Shown: piece by piece, positions 1-7,357 of the stretch
Position numbering within the stretch: position 1 is the stretch's first letter
How the letters are laid out: every line of letters starts with the position of its first letter
DNA from: JAAZBV01 sp964499695
GTDB taxonomy: Bacteria > Desulfobacterota > DSM-4660 > Desulfatiglandales > HGW-15
Assembly: GCA_964499695.1 (NCBI GenBank)
Contig: CAZCMD010000085.1
Span: 1-19,363 of the forward strand
Direction: 5' to 3'
DNA length: 19,363 nucleotides
Notes under the pieces: generated by a model
Databases searched by the model: none
Told to the model about the DNA's origin: nothing
Seen by the model: only the letters and a program-made list of their open reading frames with translations
Made by a program: the position numbers and the translations under genes

Positions 1-424
1 TTCTAAACTCGTTTACCTTTGAAAGTTGGTCTGGATCCAGTTGGCTAGGAGGAATTGGTTCGTCTTTGAAGTAGACCATCAATTGAACTGAGGATTTGTC
101 GTCGTCGTAACGGACTTTAGCCCGTTTAAATTCCTCAACCGTCCCAGATCCCGCTCGTCCAGTTGGTGTTCCGTATCGGCACCACATAATACCTACGAAT
201 AGATCGTAATCTTCTGGTATCTGCTCATTGATCACATCTTGAGCGTCGACTCCAAATCCGGGGTATGCGTGAGTCTCCCAACGCACAAGATCAAGTCTTA
301 TCGACAGTTCGCGACTCCAAGTTGTGTTTAATTCTCGGATCACATCTTCAAGCTTACCTCGTTCGGCTTCAACGTCGCCTGGTGAAGCCACGAATACCGT
401 TAAAACATGTTCACGTCGCGCCAT
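1..424 (-). CDS. DUF4062 domain protein, N-terminal part (runs off the left edge)
   Basis: The minus strand is open from an ATG at 422-424 to the window edge, giving 141 complete codons and no stop. An AAAGGAGA ribosome binding site lies just before the ATG. The product begins MARREHVLTVFVASPGDVEA, followed by an acidic helix and then a DxINEQIPEDYDLFVGIMW stretch, a YGTPTGRAGSGT loop and an EEFKRA end. This is the layout of the DUF4062 domain, a TIR-like Rossmann-type module usually found at the N terminus of large NTPase, TPR or WD-repeat proteins linked to signalling or defence. The rest of the protein, which would tell what it does, lies outside the window. Its twelve arginine codons are mostly CGA and CGT with no AGG, while neighbouring genes favour AGG, which suggests transfer. 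The domain call is fairly sure; the biological role is unknown. Confidence 0.8.
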   Translation of the reverse strand, partial: MARREHVLTVFVASPGDVEAERGKLEDVIRELNTTWSRELSIRLDLVRWETHAYPGFGVDAQDVINEQIPEDYDLFVGIMWCRYGTPTGRAGSGTVEEFKRAKVRYDDDKSSVQLMVYFKDEPIPPSQLDPDQLSKVNEFR

Positions 425-520
425 ATCTTCTCCTTTAGGCTCATAACATTAGGTTATATGGTTTTCTTGCTACCTTCTTGCTCTAATAAACATATTTTAA
501 AAATTTGCATGATTTAATAA

Positions 521-547
521 GTATGTCGGGTTATCAACCCGACCTAC
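521..547. repeat. Palindromic repeat (REP-like hairpin)
   Basis: GTCGGGTT (525-532), a three-base loop ATC and AACCCGAC (536-543) form a perfect 8-bp stem. It extends by GTA/TAC with one mismatch to span 521-547. No T-run follows on either strand, so it is not an obvious intrinsic terminator. It sits between the downstream end of the DUF8021-like gene and the start of the DUF4062 gene. A related fragment, TAGGTCGGG, occurs near 1477-1485 on the other side of the DUF8021-like gene. Confidence 0.6.
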
Positions 548-573
548 CTACCTCTCATTCTTATTTAAATTCC

Positions 574-1419
574 TCACTTTTTGGGCGATGGTAGTTCACA
601 GCCGTTTGGACAAACGGTAAGGGTGTGTACATAACGCACCTTTCCGTTTTCCACCCTGAATATATGTGAATCAGGCCAGCCGTCTTTGGCGCCAAAATCC
701 GCAAGACCTATAACCGTGCCCATATCAACATCCACAATAAACCTGCGGTTTGCAATCTCAACACTCCCTTTAAGGGGCGGGCCTCCGGTACATATTGCAT
801 CCGGCTTATCATCAGGGTTTGTATAAATGCCCCCTTCTAGCCTTGCACACGGTATATTCCATGGCACATCATTTGCCGTAGAAAAATCCTTGAATACATC
901 GAAATAGGCATTTGCTACACGGATAAGTGTCTCGCGGCTGCTTCTCATTTCAGGGGTAAGGATATCCCATTTTTCTTTTGGGGAATATTTCAGGTAATTG
1001 GCCGCATTAAAGAGCCAGTCATCTTTATCTGTAACAAGCGCCTCTACCTCGGCAACCTTATTATCAACGACTTTAAGCCGCGTGCCTGCAACATAAGGGT
1101 GCTTATCGGTTGCACTTATCACCTCTGTAAAGGTTTCACATGTTTCCGTATCAATAAAGGAGCGGTAAAAATCAACAACCACTGGCCCCTGCCATATGCC
1201 GCTGTTAAAGGCGCCTGGCTTCCTGTTTTCTATATACCTTGCCCCGGATGCAATGGGCATTAAGGATGAATCGCCCTTTTTAAGGGCGCTGATATATGAA
1301 TCAGTTACCTTCTGTAAGGCATCCCTTGTGCATGACCTGTTTTCAACTGCTTTAATATCATTTGTCTGAATAAAAAAACCTGTTAAGAGTAACGCAAGAA
1401 CCGCCAGTTTACGAGACAT
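574..1419 (-). CDS. Secreted DUF8021-like protein of unknown function
   Basis: A 281-residue protein starts at an ATG preceded by GGAGGG. Residues 1-24 look like a Sec signal peptide: K4 and R3, a hydrophobic run LAVLALLLTGFF, then a short polar end before VENRSC. The mature part has landmarks I associate with the DUF8021 family: SCTRD at the start, a YIEN motif, HPYVAGTRLK, DDWLFNAANYL, an AYFDVF helix, VPWNIPCARLEGG, DSHIFRVENGKVRYVHTLTVC near the end. Conserved cysteines (about C30, in ETCET, PCAR, AICTG and TVCPNGC) suggest disulfides and an exported location. The family is best known from secreted fungal proteins and has an NTF2/SnoaL-like look; no reaction is established. The gene is alone on its strand between a palindromic repeat and a divergent thioesterase. 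Family assignment is from memory of the pattern. Confidence 0.75.
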   Translation of the reverse strand: MSRKLAVLALLLTGFFIQTNDIKAVENRSCTRDALQKVTDSYISALKKGDSSLMPIASGARYIENRKPGAFNSGIWQGPVVVDFYRSFIDTETCETFTEVISATDKHPYVAGTRLKVVDNKVAEVEALVTDKDDWLFNAANYLKYSPKEKWDILTPEMRSSRETLIRVANAYFDVFKDFSTANDVPWNIPCARLEGGIYTNPDDKPDAICTGGPPLKGSVEIANRRFIVDVDMGTVIGLADFGAKDGWPDSHIFRVENGKVRYVHTLTVCPNGCELPSPKK

Positions 1420-1528
1420 ACGCCCTCCGATCTTTTATATTGGTTAACATGCTTGATGAGAAAGATGGCAAAGCATAGGTCGGGCCGATCCATGAGTCAA
1501 GAAATTATTAGTATGCAGATCCCACGGT

Positions 1529-1557
1529 TTGACAAAAAATAAAATAATCGGCATAAA
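1529..1557 (+). promoter_or_regulatory. Sigma-70-type promoter for the thioesterase-hemerythrin pair
   Basis: A perfect TTGACA at 1529-1534 is followed by a 17-base A/T-rich spacer and CATAAA at 1552-1557 (4 of 6 matches to TATAAT). The thioesterase start codon lies about 70 bases downstream. Confidence 0.5.
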
Positions 1558-1625
1558 AAATTATTATCCAAAAACAGCAGAATGGATTAATATCATGCAA
1601 ATTTTCATTAGCGGAGCTGAATCAA

Positions 1626-2027
1626 ATGGAATCTGAAACCTTCTCCATTGAGATGAACGTAAGGGATTATGAGTGTGACATGCAGGGGATTGTTAATAAC
1701 TCTGTTTACCAGAACTACCTTGAACATGCGAGGCATGAATATCTGAGGTCTATTGGTATTGATTTTAAAATGTACGCTGAAAAACGCATAAACCTGGTGG
1801 TAATAAGGATAGAGCTGGACTATAAACACCCTCTGACAAGCGGAGACAAATTTCTTGTAACCGTGGACATTAAAAAGGAATCCAGGATTAAATTTGCATT
1901 TTACCAGGATATATACCTGCTCCCGGATAAAAAACCTGTATTATACGGCAAGGTGATCGGGGTGGCGGTGAATTCTCAGGGAAGGCCCCATATACCTGAG
2001 GAATTTAAAAGCATCTTTGCAATATAA
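1626..2027 (+). CDS. Hot-dog fold acyl-CoA thioesterase (4HBT/YbgC type)
   Basis: The 133-residue product has the length of single-domain hot-dog thioesterases. Near the N terminus it reads VRDYECDMQGIVNNSVYQNY, matching the 4-hydroxybenzoyl-CoA thioesterase signature in which the Asp (here D18) is catalytic and the following G-hyphen-V/I-hyphen-N stretch opens the central helix. The helix continues LEHARHEYLRSIGI, and later strands (VVIRIELDYKHPL, GDKFLVTVDI, PVLYGKVIGVAV) fit the family. Such enzymes hydrolyse acyl-CoA thioesters in the cytoplasm; the acyl group cannot be told from sequence. A GGAG lies upstream of the ATG. The hemerythrin gene follows after 54 bases on the same strand, separated by a short hairpin, and an acyl-CoA dehydrogenase comes next, so fatty or aromatic acyl-CoA metabolism is plausible. 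Confidence 0.85.
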   Translation: MESETFSIEMNVRDYECDMQGIVNNSVYQNYLEHARHEYLRSIGIDFKMYAEKRINLVVIRIELDYKHPLTSGDKFLVTVDIKKESRIKFAFYQDIYLLPDKKPVLYGKVIGVAVNSQGRPHIPEEFKSIFAI

Positions 2028-2044
2028 AAGGCCTTACGCCTTTT
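2026..2044 (+). terminator. Short hairpin after the thioesterase gene
   Basis: AAAAGGC (2026-2032), loop CTTAC, GCCTTTT (2038-2044): a perfect 7-bp stem starting inside the stop codon and ending in four T. It is weak as a terminator and may only reduce read-through into the hemerythrin gene. Confidence 0.4.
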
Positions 2045-2081
2045 GGCTTCAGAAACACCTGACCATTTAAGGAGGAAAGTC

Positions 2082-2489
2082 ATGTCACTTATTAATTGGG
2101 AAGAGTCTCTAAGCGTAAAGGTTTCAGAAATCGACAGCCAGCATAAAAAACTTGTAGAGCTTATAAACTCACTTCATGAGGCCATGAAGCAGAGAAAGGC
2201 AAATGAGGCCCTGGGCGGGATAATTGATGAGCTTATTAATTATGCCATGACTCATTTCCGTACAGAGGAAAGTTATTTTGACAAGTTCGGATATCTGAAG
2301 GCCTCCGCCCATATAAAAGAGCACAAGGATTTTGTAAACAGGGTTGCAGCCTTCAAGGATGACTTTGCCAGGAACAAGATAATGTTATCTATGGAGATAA
2401 TGGATTTTTTAAAGACATGGCTAATAAATCATATAAAAAAAATAGATATGGCCTATTCGGATTTTTTTATCGAAAAAGGTTTGAAATAA
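2082..2489 (+). CDS. Bacteriohemerythrin
   Basis: I place the start at the ATG at 2082, with AAGGAGG at 2069-2075, giving 135 residues (MSLINWEESL...). An upstream in-frame TTG at 2043 has no ribosome binding site. All seven ligands of a di-iron hemerythrin centre are present: H21 (DSQHK), H58 and E62 (HFRTEE), H77 and H81 (AHIKEHKDF), H117 and D122 (NHIKKID). The length and the WLINHIKKID end match single-domain bacterial hemerythrins, which bind O2 reversibly. In anaerobes and microaerophiles they are thought to buffer, deliver or sense oxygen in the cytoplasm. There is no fused methyl-accepting or signalling domain. It is probably co-transcribed with the thioesterase, and transcription should end at the hairpin at 2584-2618. 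Confidence 0.95.
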   Translation: MSLINWEESLSVKVSEIDSQHKKLVELINSLHEAMKQRKANEALGGIIDELINYAMTHFRTEESYFDKFGYLKASAHIKEHKDFVNRVAAFKDDFARNKIMLSMEIMDFLKTWLINHIKKIDMAYSDFFIEKGLK

Positions 2490-2539
2490 CCTCTTTCAGC
2501 AGAGGTAAAAATTACAGATTCTCATTTCTTTCCAGAGGA

Positions 2540-2567
2540 TTGACACCACCATTGTTTTTTTGTTAAT
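2540..2567 (+). promoter_or_regulatory. Possible promoter upstream of the acyl-CoA dehydrogenase terminator hairpin
   Basis: TTGACA at 2540-2545, a 16-base spacer rich in T, then GTTAAT at 2562-2567 (4 of 6 matches to TATAAT). If used, the transcript would pass through the terminator hairpin at 2584-2618 before reaching the gene. Confidence 0.35.
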
Positions 2568-2583
2568 GTGCCCCAATATTTCC

Positions 2584-2618
2584 CCCGGAGTGGTAAAACA
2601 ATCACCCCGGGTTTTTTT
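2584..2618 (+). terminator. Strong rho-independent terminator
   Basis: The arms 2584-2594 and 2601-2611 pair over eleven positions (CCCGG, one A/C mismatch, GTG, a G-T wobble and T-A), with loop AAAACA, followed by seven T at 2612-2618. It closes the thioesterase-hemerythrin unit and sits only about 20 bases before the start of the acyl-CoA dehydrogenase gene. Confidence 0.8.
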
Positions 2619-2638
2619 AATACAAAGGAGGATTATTA

Positions 2639-4255
2639 ATGCCCGAGACTACCAGGATGGACCCTGAAATGCTTTCTATGGTGCTTGACACCATAAATAA
2701 ACTTGAAAAAGAGAAGATACCCCTTGAAGCCAGGCTTGAGATGGATAAAGAGGGTGAATTTCCAAAAGAACTGATAAATTTTATGCTGAGCCCGGAGGTA
2801 GCCCTGCATCTTATCTTTATCCCGGCAGAATATGGCGGACTCGGCGCAGGCGCTACGGATATAGCCATTGTTTCAGAAAGGCTCGCAAAAATGGACCTCG
2901 CTATTGCAACCTCCTTTCTGGCAATATGCCTTGGCACAGACCCGATAAGGGTAGGCGCTACCCCTGAACAGAAAGAAAAATATATAGGCCGCATAGCAGA
3001 AGAGGGGCTTATTGTTGCCTATGGTGTAACAGAACCAGAGGCAGGCAGCAATGTGCAGGCACTCAAGACAAAGGCTGAGAGGGTACTGGATGAAAACGGC
3101 CAGATTAAAGGTTACAAGTTAAATGGCCAGAAGCAGTTTATCACAAACGGCGGTGTAGCAAAGATATACACCATACTTGCAGAGGCACCTGACGGCCCTA
3201 CCTTTTTTATAGCAGAGGCCGGTGACAAGGGATTAATCCCGGGCAAACATGAAGACAAACATGGCATCAGGGCATCTGATACATGCCCCATCACACTTGA
3301 AGACCTTTATATACCAAAGGAAAACCTGGTTGGGGGAGTAGAGGGTCTGGGTCTCAAGCTGTCAAACGAGGTGTTCGGTTATACCAGGCTCATGGTAGCC
3401 ACATTCGGCCTTGGCGGCGGCATGGCAGCACTGGAAAAGACCATTGCCTATGCAAAGGAGAGAATCCAGTTTGGCGGCCCGCTTATTGAAAAGCAGGGTT
3501 ACACGCACAAGTTACTTGTACCGAATGCAGTAAGGCTTGAGGCGGCAAGGGCGTATATTGAAGAAGTCGCAACCAGGCTTGACACCAATGAAAAGGACCT
3601 CCAGGTGGAAGGCTCCATTGCCAAGTATTTTGCAACCGAGGCAGGGGACGCTATGGCGAATGATGCTATACAAGGGCTTGGCGGCTACGGGTATATCAAG
3701 GAATACGAGGTGGAAAAAATCAAGAGGGATGTGAAGATCTGCTGTATCTACGAAGGCACGAGCGAGATCCAGAGACGCCTTATCTCCATGTTCAGGCTAC
3801 AGTCAACAGTCCGCACAAAAGGGGAATTTTATAAAAATATCGCAGATGGTCTTGAAAAACTATCGGCTGACACAGGGGCACCCTCACTTGGAAACGCAAT
3901 AGCTCTTTTAAATGATATTATCCTGGAAGCAAGAAAGGCCAAGCTTACAAAATCACAGTATGTGATGTTCCTGCTTGCTGATATGATGACATGGGGTGAA
4001 GTGGCAAACGCCATGTGCAGGAAGGCTTCTGATTATGCAGGTAAAGATAAATCTCCTGAATACATGAAGGCCACAGCAAGGCTTTTTGCAAGAGAGGCCA
4101 TTGAAAAGATCTATATCAACGGCCTCAAGATATGCCAGGGGTGTGAGACACCTGTGGATGGCCTGACACAAAGACTTGTTGCCATGAACATGGCCGCTGT
4201 TATGAAGAATAACCTCAGCGATATGGATACCATATCAGCAGAGCTGGTGAAATAA
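2639..4255 (+). CDS. Acyl-CoA dehydrogenase with long C-terminal extension
   Basis: The 538-residue protein starts at ATG with AAAGGAGG at the right distance. Residues 1-385 are a full acyl-CoA dehydrogenase core: an all-helical N-terminal domain, the FAD/substrate region YGVTEPEAGSN (128-138) and FITNGG (168-172), the RIQFGGPL helix near 275-282, QGLGGYGY (345-352), and IYEGTSEIQ with the catalytic base at E372. Residues from about 390 add roughly 150 more, mostly helical, as in the VLCAD/ACAD9-like class, where the extension helps dimerisation or membrane contact. These flavoenzymes oxidise acyl-CoA to 2-enoyl-CoA and pass electrons to ETF. Chain length or aromatic preference is not visible. 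No ETF or hydratase genes are in the window, so the gene seems to stand alone. A terminator hairpin lies inside its probable leader. Confidence 0.93.
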   Translation: MPETTRMDPEMLSMVLDTINKLEKEKIPLEARLEMDKEGEFPKELINFMLSPEVALHLIFIPAEYGGLGAGATDIAIVSERLAKMDLAIATSFLAICLGTDPIRVGATPEQKEKYIGRIAEEGLIVAYGVTEPEAGSNVQALKTKAERVLDENGQIKGYKLNGQKQFITNGGVAKIYTILAEAPDGPTFFIAEAGDKGLIPGKHEDKHGIRASDTCPITLEDLYIPKENLVGGVEGLGLKLSNEVFGYTRLMVATFGLGGGMAALEKTIAYAKERIQFGGPLIEKQGYTHKLLVPNAVRLEAARAYIEEVATRLDTNEKDLQVEGSIAKYFATEAGDAMANDAIQGLGGYGYIKEYEVEKIKRDVKICCIYEGTSEIQRRLISMFRLQSTVRTKGEFYKNIADGLEKLSADTGAPSLGNAIALLNDIILEARKAKLTKSQYVMFLLADMMTWGEVANAMCRKASDYAGKDKSPEYMKATARLFAREAIEKIYINGLKICQGCETPVDGLTQRLVAMNMAAVMKNNLSDMDTISAELVK

Positions 4256-4270
4256 GCAGCACGAATAACA

Positions 4271-4338
4271 TTCACCACGGACACTGAAGTCGTACAGTTT
4301 TTAAAATTTTACTCCATGTTCTCCGTGTCCTCTGTGGT
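4271..4338. repeat. Interspersed CCACGGACAC/GTGTCC-type inverted repeat, copy 1
   Basis: It begins TTCACCACGGACACTGA and ends CTCCGTGTCCTCTGTGGT, so the ends are inverted copies of each other around an A/T-rich centre. TGTATAC follows at 4365-4371. It lies between convergent genes, so it may form a long imperfect hairpin that also ends transcription. Confidence 0.65.
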
Positions 4339-4376
4339 TAATAAGAGTTTTGTGTTTTAACCAATGTATACTTATG

Positions 4377-4449
4377 GTTCACCACAGAGACACTGAGTTC
4401 ACAGAGATTTTTTTAATTTTTACTCCGTGTTCTCCGTGTCCTCCGTGGT
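4377..4449. repeat. Interspersed inverted repeat, copy 2
   Basis: It begins GTTCACCACAGAGACACTGA and ends CTCCGTGTCCTCCGTGGT, again with inverted ends and an A/T-rich centre. TGTATAC follows again at 4462-4468. The two copies are about 107 bases apart and share most bases at their ends. This type of CACCACAGAGACAC repeat is familiar from intergenic regions of many environmental bacterial genomes, including Desulfobacterota. Confidence 0.7.
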
Positions 4450-4497
4450 CAGCAAAAACGATGTATACAATAAGCCCCTGAATTTATATATTCAGCT

Positions 4498-5223
4498 CTA
4501 TGCCTCCAGCCTGTAACCTTCCAGAATCTTCTTCCTCTCCTTCCAGTTCGGCATGCATGAATATAAAAAGGCATAGAAAAACCTTGAATGGTTGAGAAAC
4601 CTCAGGTGACACAGTTCATGCATTATAATATATTCAATACAAACCCCGGGCAGGTAGATAAGCCTGAGGTTTAATGTGATTATCCCTGACCTTGTGCAAC
4701 TCCCCCACCTGTTTTTCATATTACGTATCTTAAGCATGGGGGCACGAAGGTTATTATCAGATATGATGGCAAGGCCTTTATCAAGATATTCCCTGAAAAC
4801 CTTTTCTGCCTGATCCCTGTACCATTTATCAACCACCCTCTTTATACTGTCTGCATCTGAAGTTTTTACCTGGATAACAAGCTTGTCATCTAGCAGCATG
4901 ACATGAGCCCTTTTGCCTGTTACGAGATTGAGCATATATTCCTTTCCAAGATATGTGGTCTTTTCACCTGAAACGTATTCACAGGGTAGAGGCAAAACCT
5001 TACGCTTTTGAAGCCTCAGGATGGTTTTAATGATCCACGGGGTTTTTTCTTTTACCACCTCACTTATATAGGAATTGGATGCACGAAGGGGTGCAGTAAT
5101 CTTTACCTGCTGGTTAGCGTCAACAGCAATGCGAAGGTTTTTACACGGCTTTCTGTAAAGGGTGCAATGGATATCCTGATTACTATCCTTAATAACATAT
5201 TCTGCTGTTAAACCCTTTTTCAC
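4498..5223 (-). CDS. YgjP-like (DUF45/M48-type) zinc metallopeptidase family protein
   Basis: The protein has 241 residues. The N-terminal part (1-150) has the LYRKPCKNLRIAVDANQQVK strand pattern and a YLGKEYML segment typical of the family. The C-terminal part carries NRWGSC (about 170-175) and MHELCH with zinc ligands H202, E203 and H206, plus H212 in RFLNHSRFF as third histidine. This is the YgjP/DUF45 arrangement, a compact gluzincin-like fold; E. coli YgjP is reported to act as a nucleotide pyrophosphatase, and the cellular role elsewhere is uncertain. The start is a GTG at 5221-5223 with a poor ribosome binding site (an AAGGCGAG lies slightly far upstream). No ATG upstream is in frame before a stop. 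It is a single gene with repeats beyond its 3' end. Confidence 0.88.
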   Translation of the reverse strand: MKKGLTAEYVIKDSNQDIHCTLYRKPCKNLRIAVDANQQVKITAPLRASNSYISEVVKEKTPWIIKTILRLQKRKVLPLPCEYVSGEKTTYLGKEYMLNLVTGKRAHVMLLDDKLVIQVKTSDADSIKRVVDKWYRDQAEKVFREYLDKGLAIISDNNLRAPMLKIRNMKNRWGSCTRSGIITLNLRLIYLPGVCIEYIIMHELCHLRFLNHSRFFYAFLYSCMPNWKERKKILEGYRLEA

Positions 5224-5381
5224 CCCTGGTCTCGCCTTAATGAATGGATACCTCTAAATACCCTTGACACATTATATTGCCTGTGACATTTACAAATAAA
5301 AACTGACATCGAAGGAATCTATTTTAAAAAGCATTTTTATACAAGGTATTATGTGTCAGATTTTACAAAGGAGCGAACAAT

Positions 5382-7355
5382 ATGAAAAAAAGTCTTTTGT
5401 ACCAGCCGTTTAAGATCAGGAATATTGAGATAAAAAACCGTGTGATTATGGCCCCTGGCGCAAACCTTCTTTGCAGTGACACGGGTGTTATGACCCCGGA
5501 GGGGCTTGAATGGGCAAAGGCAAGGGCAAAGGGGGGTATAGGGGTTGTGGGCGTGGGGCAGAGCATGGTCAACCCGACTCCTCCAGCTATGTCAGGGTTT
5601 GTTGTTGATCTCACCACTGATAAATCCATAAACGGCATGTTCAGGATGGCAGAGATGATCAGGCAGATGGGCGCAAAATCCACCATAGAACTTGTCTATA
5701 TGGATTTTGGCGATATAGGGAGGCCAGATATTGAGATGAGTGAGGAAGATCTCTCAAAGATACGAACAGAAGATTCCACCGGTATAAATGACAAACTCGC
5801 AAACAAGATGCCCGCTGACCTTACCCTTCAGCAGATCAAAAAAATAGTAGGGTATTATGTGGATGCTGCTGTCAGGTGCAAAAGGGCCGGGTTTGATATG
5901 GTGCTGGTTCATGGCGCCCACGGCATGTTCATAAGCGATTTTCTTTCACCACTACGCAATAAACGCACAGATCAGTATGGTGGTTCATTTGAAAACAGGT
6001 GCAGGATCGTTGATGAAATACTTATCGGAATAAGAGAAGCAGTTGGGCCGGATATGGCTATTGAATACCGCCTGAGCGCAGAGGAAAAGAAAAAGGATGG
6101 CCTTACACTAAATGACCAGCTCGCCTTTGCGAAACATATCGAAGATAAAATCGATATCCTATATGTATCCACAGGCGTCATGGAAAACGACGAGACTGCC
6201 ACCTTTATCTTTCCACCAGCTTATTATGAGCGGGGCGTCAATGTCCATTATGCAAAACACTTTAAGGATGCCCTTAAAATTCCTGTAGGCACTGTTGGCG
6301 GCATAGACATGGCGCTCGCCGAGAAGATCGTGGATGAAGGCAAGGCAGATGTAGTCACCATGCTCAGGTCAACCATTGCGGATCCACAACTGGTAAACAA
6401 GGCAAGGCTGGGTAAGTATGATGAGATACGCCCCTGTGTGAGATGCAACACCTGCATAAACCAGCCTCACTACTTTTTTCTGCCCGTAAGGTGCGCAGTT
6501 AACCCTGAGGCGGGCAGGGAGTGTGATGTACTCAGGATACCCTATCCCAAAAAATCAAAGAATATTGTTGTGATAGGCGGCGGGCCAAGCGGTATGCAGG
6601 CGGCAAGGACAGCGGCTGAAAGGGGGCACTCGGTAACCCTGTATGAAAAAAACACAAAACTTGGTGGCATGCTGAATATTGCAGCCGCTGGAAAATTAAA
6701 GACAGATTTAAGGGCATACCTGAACTGGGCTGTAAGCCAGACAGAAAAGATACCCAATATAACCCTTAAGCTTGCCACTGTTGCGACATATGATGTTATA
6801 AAGGCCAAGAAACCTGATGTTGTAATTGTATCAGTAGGGGCAAAGCCTCTGATACCGCAGATACCGGGGATCAATGGTAAAAATTCCGTATGGGCGGGTG
6901 ATGTTGAATCCGGCAGGATGAGCGTCGGCAAAAGAGTCATAATAGCAGGTGGCGGTCTGACCGGCCTTGAAACAGCCCTCTCACTTTCCAGAGAGGGTAA
7001 AGAGGTTAGCATAATAGAGATGATGCCCTTTGAGAGGGTGATAATGTCCGCCCCTGTTGTTAATATGGTTGCACTCTCCATGCTTATAAGGGAACAGGGA
7101 ATAAACTACATGGCAGAGACAAGACTTATTGAGGTAACGGAAAACAGGGTCAGGGTTATAGACTCCAGCAATAAAGAAAGATGGATGGAGTGCGACACCC
7201 TTGTGCATGCACTGGGAATGACTGCAGATAAGGCAGGGGCATTGGTATTTGAAGATACCGCCGATGAGGTCTATTACACAGGAGACTGTGCTGTTACACG
7301 GGGTAACCTCTGGACAGCCACGTCATCTGCTCACCACATAGCTCTAGAATTATAA
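5382..7355 (+). CDS. Old yellow enzyme-type NADH:flavin oxidoreductase / 2,4-dienoyl-CoA or 2-enoate reductase-like, FMN-4Fe4S-FAD
   Basis: The 657 residues give the usual length of the FadH/2-enoate reductase/BaiCD class. Residues 1-345 form the FMN TIM barrel: start MKKSLLYQPFKIRNIEIKNR, core HGAHGMFISDFLSP (177-190), TDQYGGSFENR. Four cysteines for a 4Fe-4S cluster follow: C352, C355, C358 and C371 (CVRCNTC, then RCAVNP). An FAD domain begins at VVIGGGPSG (396-404), and a second dinucleotide-binding motif IIAGGGLTG lies near 515. Electrons should flow from NAD(P)H through FAD and 4Fe-4S to FMN and then to an activated C=C bond. Two departures stand out: the usual HGYL tyrosine (a proton donor in many relatives) is M182, and the FMN-contacting QLxHxG segment reads IELVYMDFG (102-110). 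The substrate is therefore open. The start has AAAGGAG at 5367-5373. Confidence 0.92.
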   Translation: MKKSLLYQPFKIRNIEIKNRVIMAPGANLLCSDTGVMTPEGLEWAKARAKGGIGVVGVGQSMVNPTPPAMSGFVVDLTTDKSINGMFRMAEMIRQMGAKSTIELVYMDFGDIGRPDIEMSEEDLSKIRTEDSTGINDKLANKMPADLTLQQIKKIVGYYVDAAVRCKRAGFDMVLVHGAHGMFISDFLSPLRNKRTDQYGGSFENRCRIVDEILIGIREAVGPDMAIEYRLSAEEKKKDGLTLNDQLAFAKHIEDKIDILYVSTGVMENDETATFIFPPAYYERGVNVHYAKHFKDALKIPVGTVGGIDMALAEKIVDEGKADVVTMLRSTIADPQLVNKARLGKYDEIRPCVRCNTCINQPHYFFLPVRCAVNPEAGRECDVLRIPYPKKSKNIVVIGGGPSGMQAARTAAERGHSVTLYEKNTKLGGMLNIAAAGKLKTDLRAYLNWAVSQTEKIPNITLKLATVATYDVIKAKKPDVVIVSVGAKPLIPQIPGINGKNSVWAGDVESGRMSVGKRVIIAGGGLTGLETALSLSREGKEVSIIEMMPFERVIMSAPVVNMVALSMLIREQGINYMAETRLIEVTENRVRVIDSSNKERWMECDTLVHALGMTADKAGALVFEDTADEVYYTGDCAVTRGNLWTATSSAHHIALEL

Positions 7356-7357
7356 TG

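Noticed and set aside
425..520. ATAAC/GTTAT dyad upstream of the DUF4062 gene, considered as an integron attC site.
   Set aside because: It lacks the second pair of core sites and the imperfect long stem that define attC.
2043..2081. TTG start for the hemerythrin.
   Set aside because: An ATG at 2082 has AAGGAGG at ideal spacing and gives the normal family N terminus.
5264..5292. TTGACA-containing promoter upstream of the flavoprotein gene.
   Set aside because: The -35 is perfect, but no acceptable -10 lies 16-18 bases downstream.
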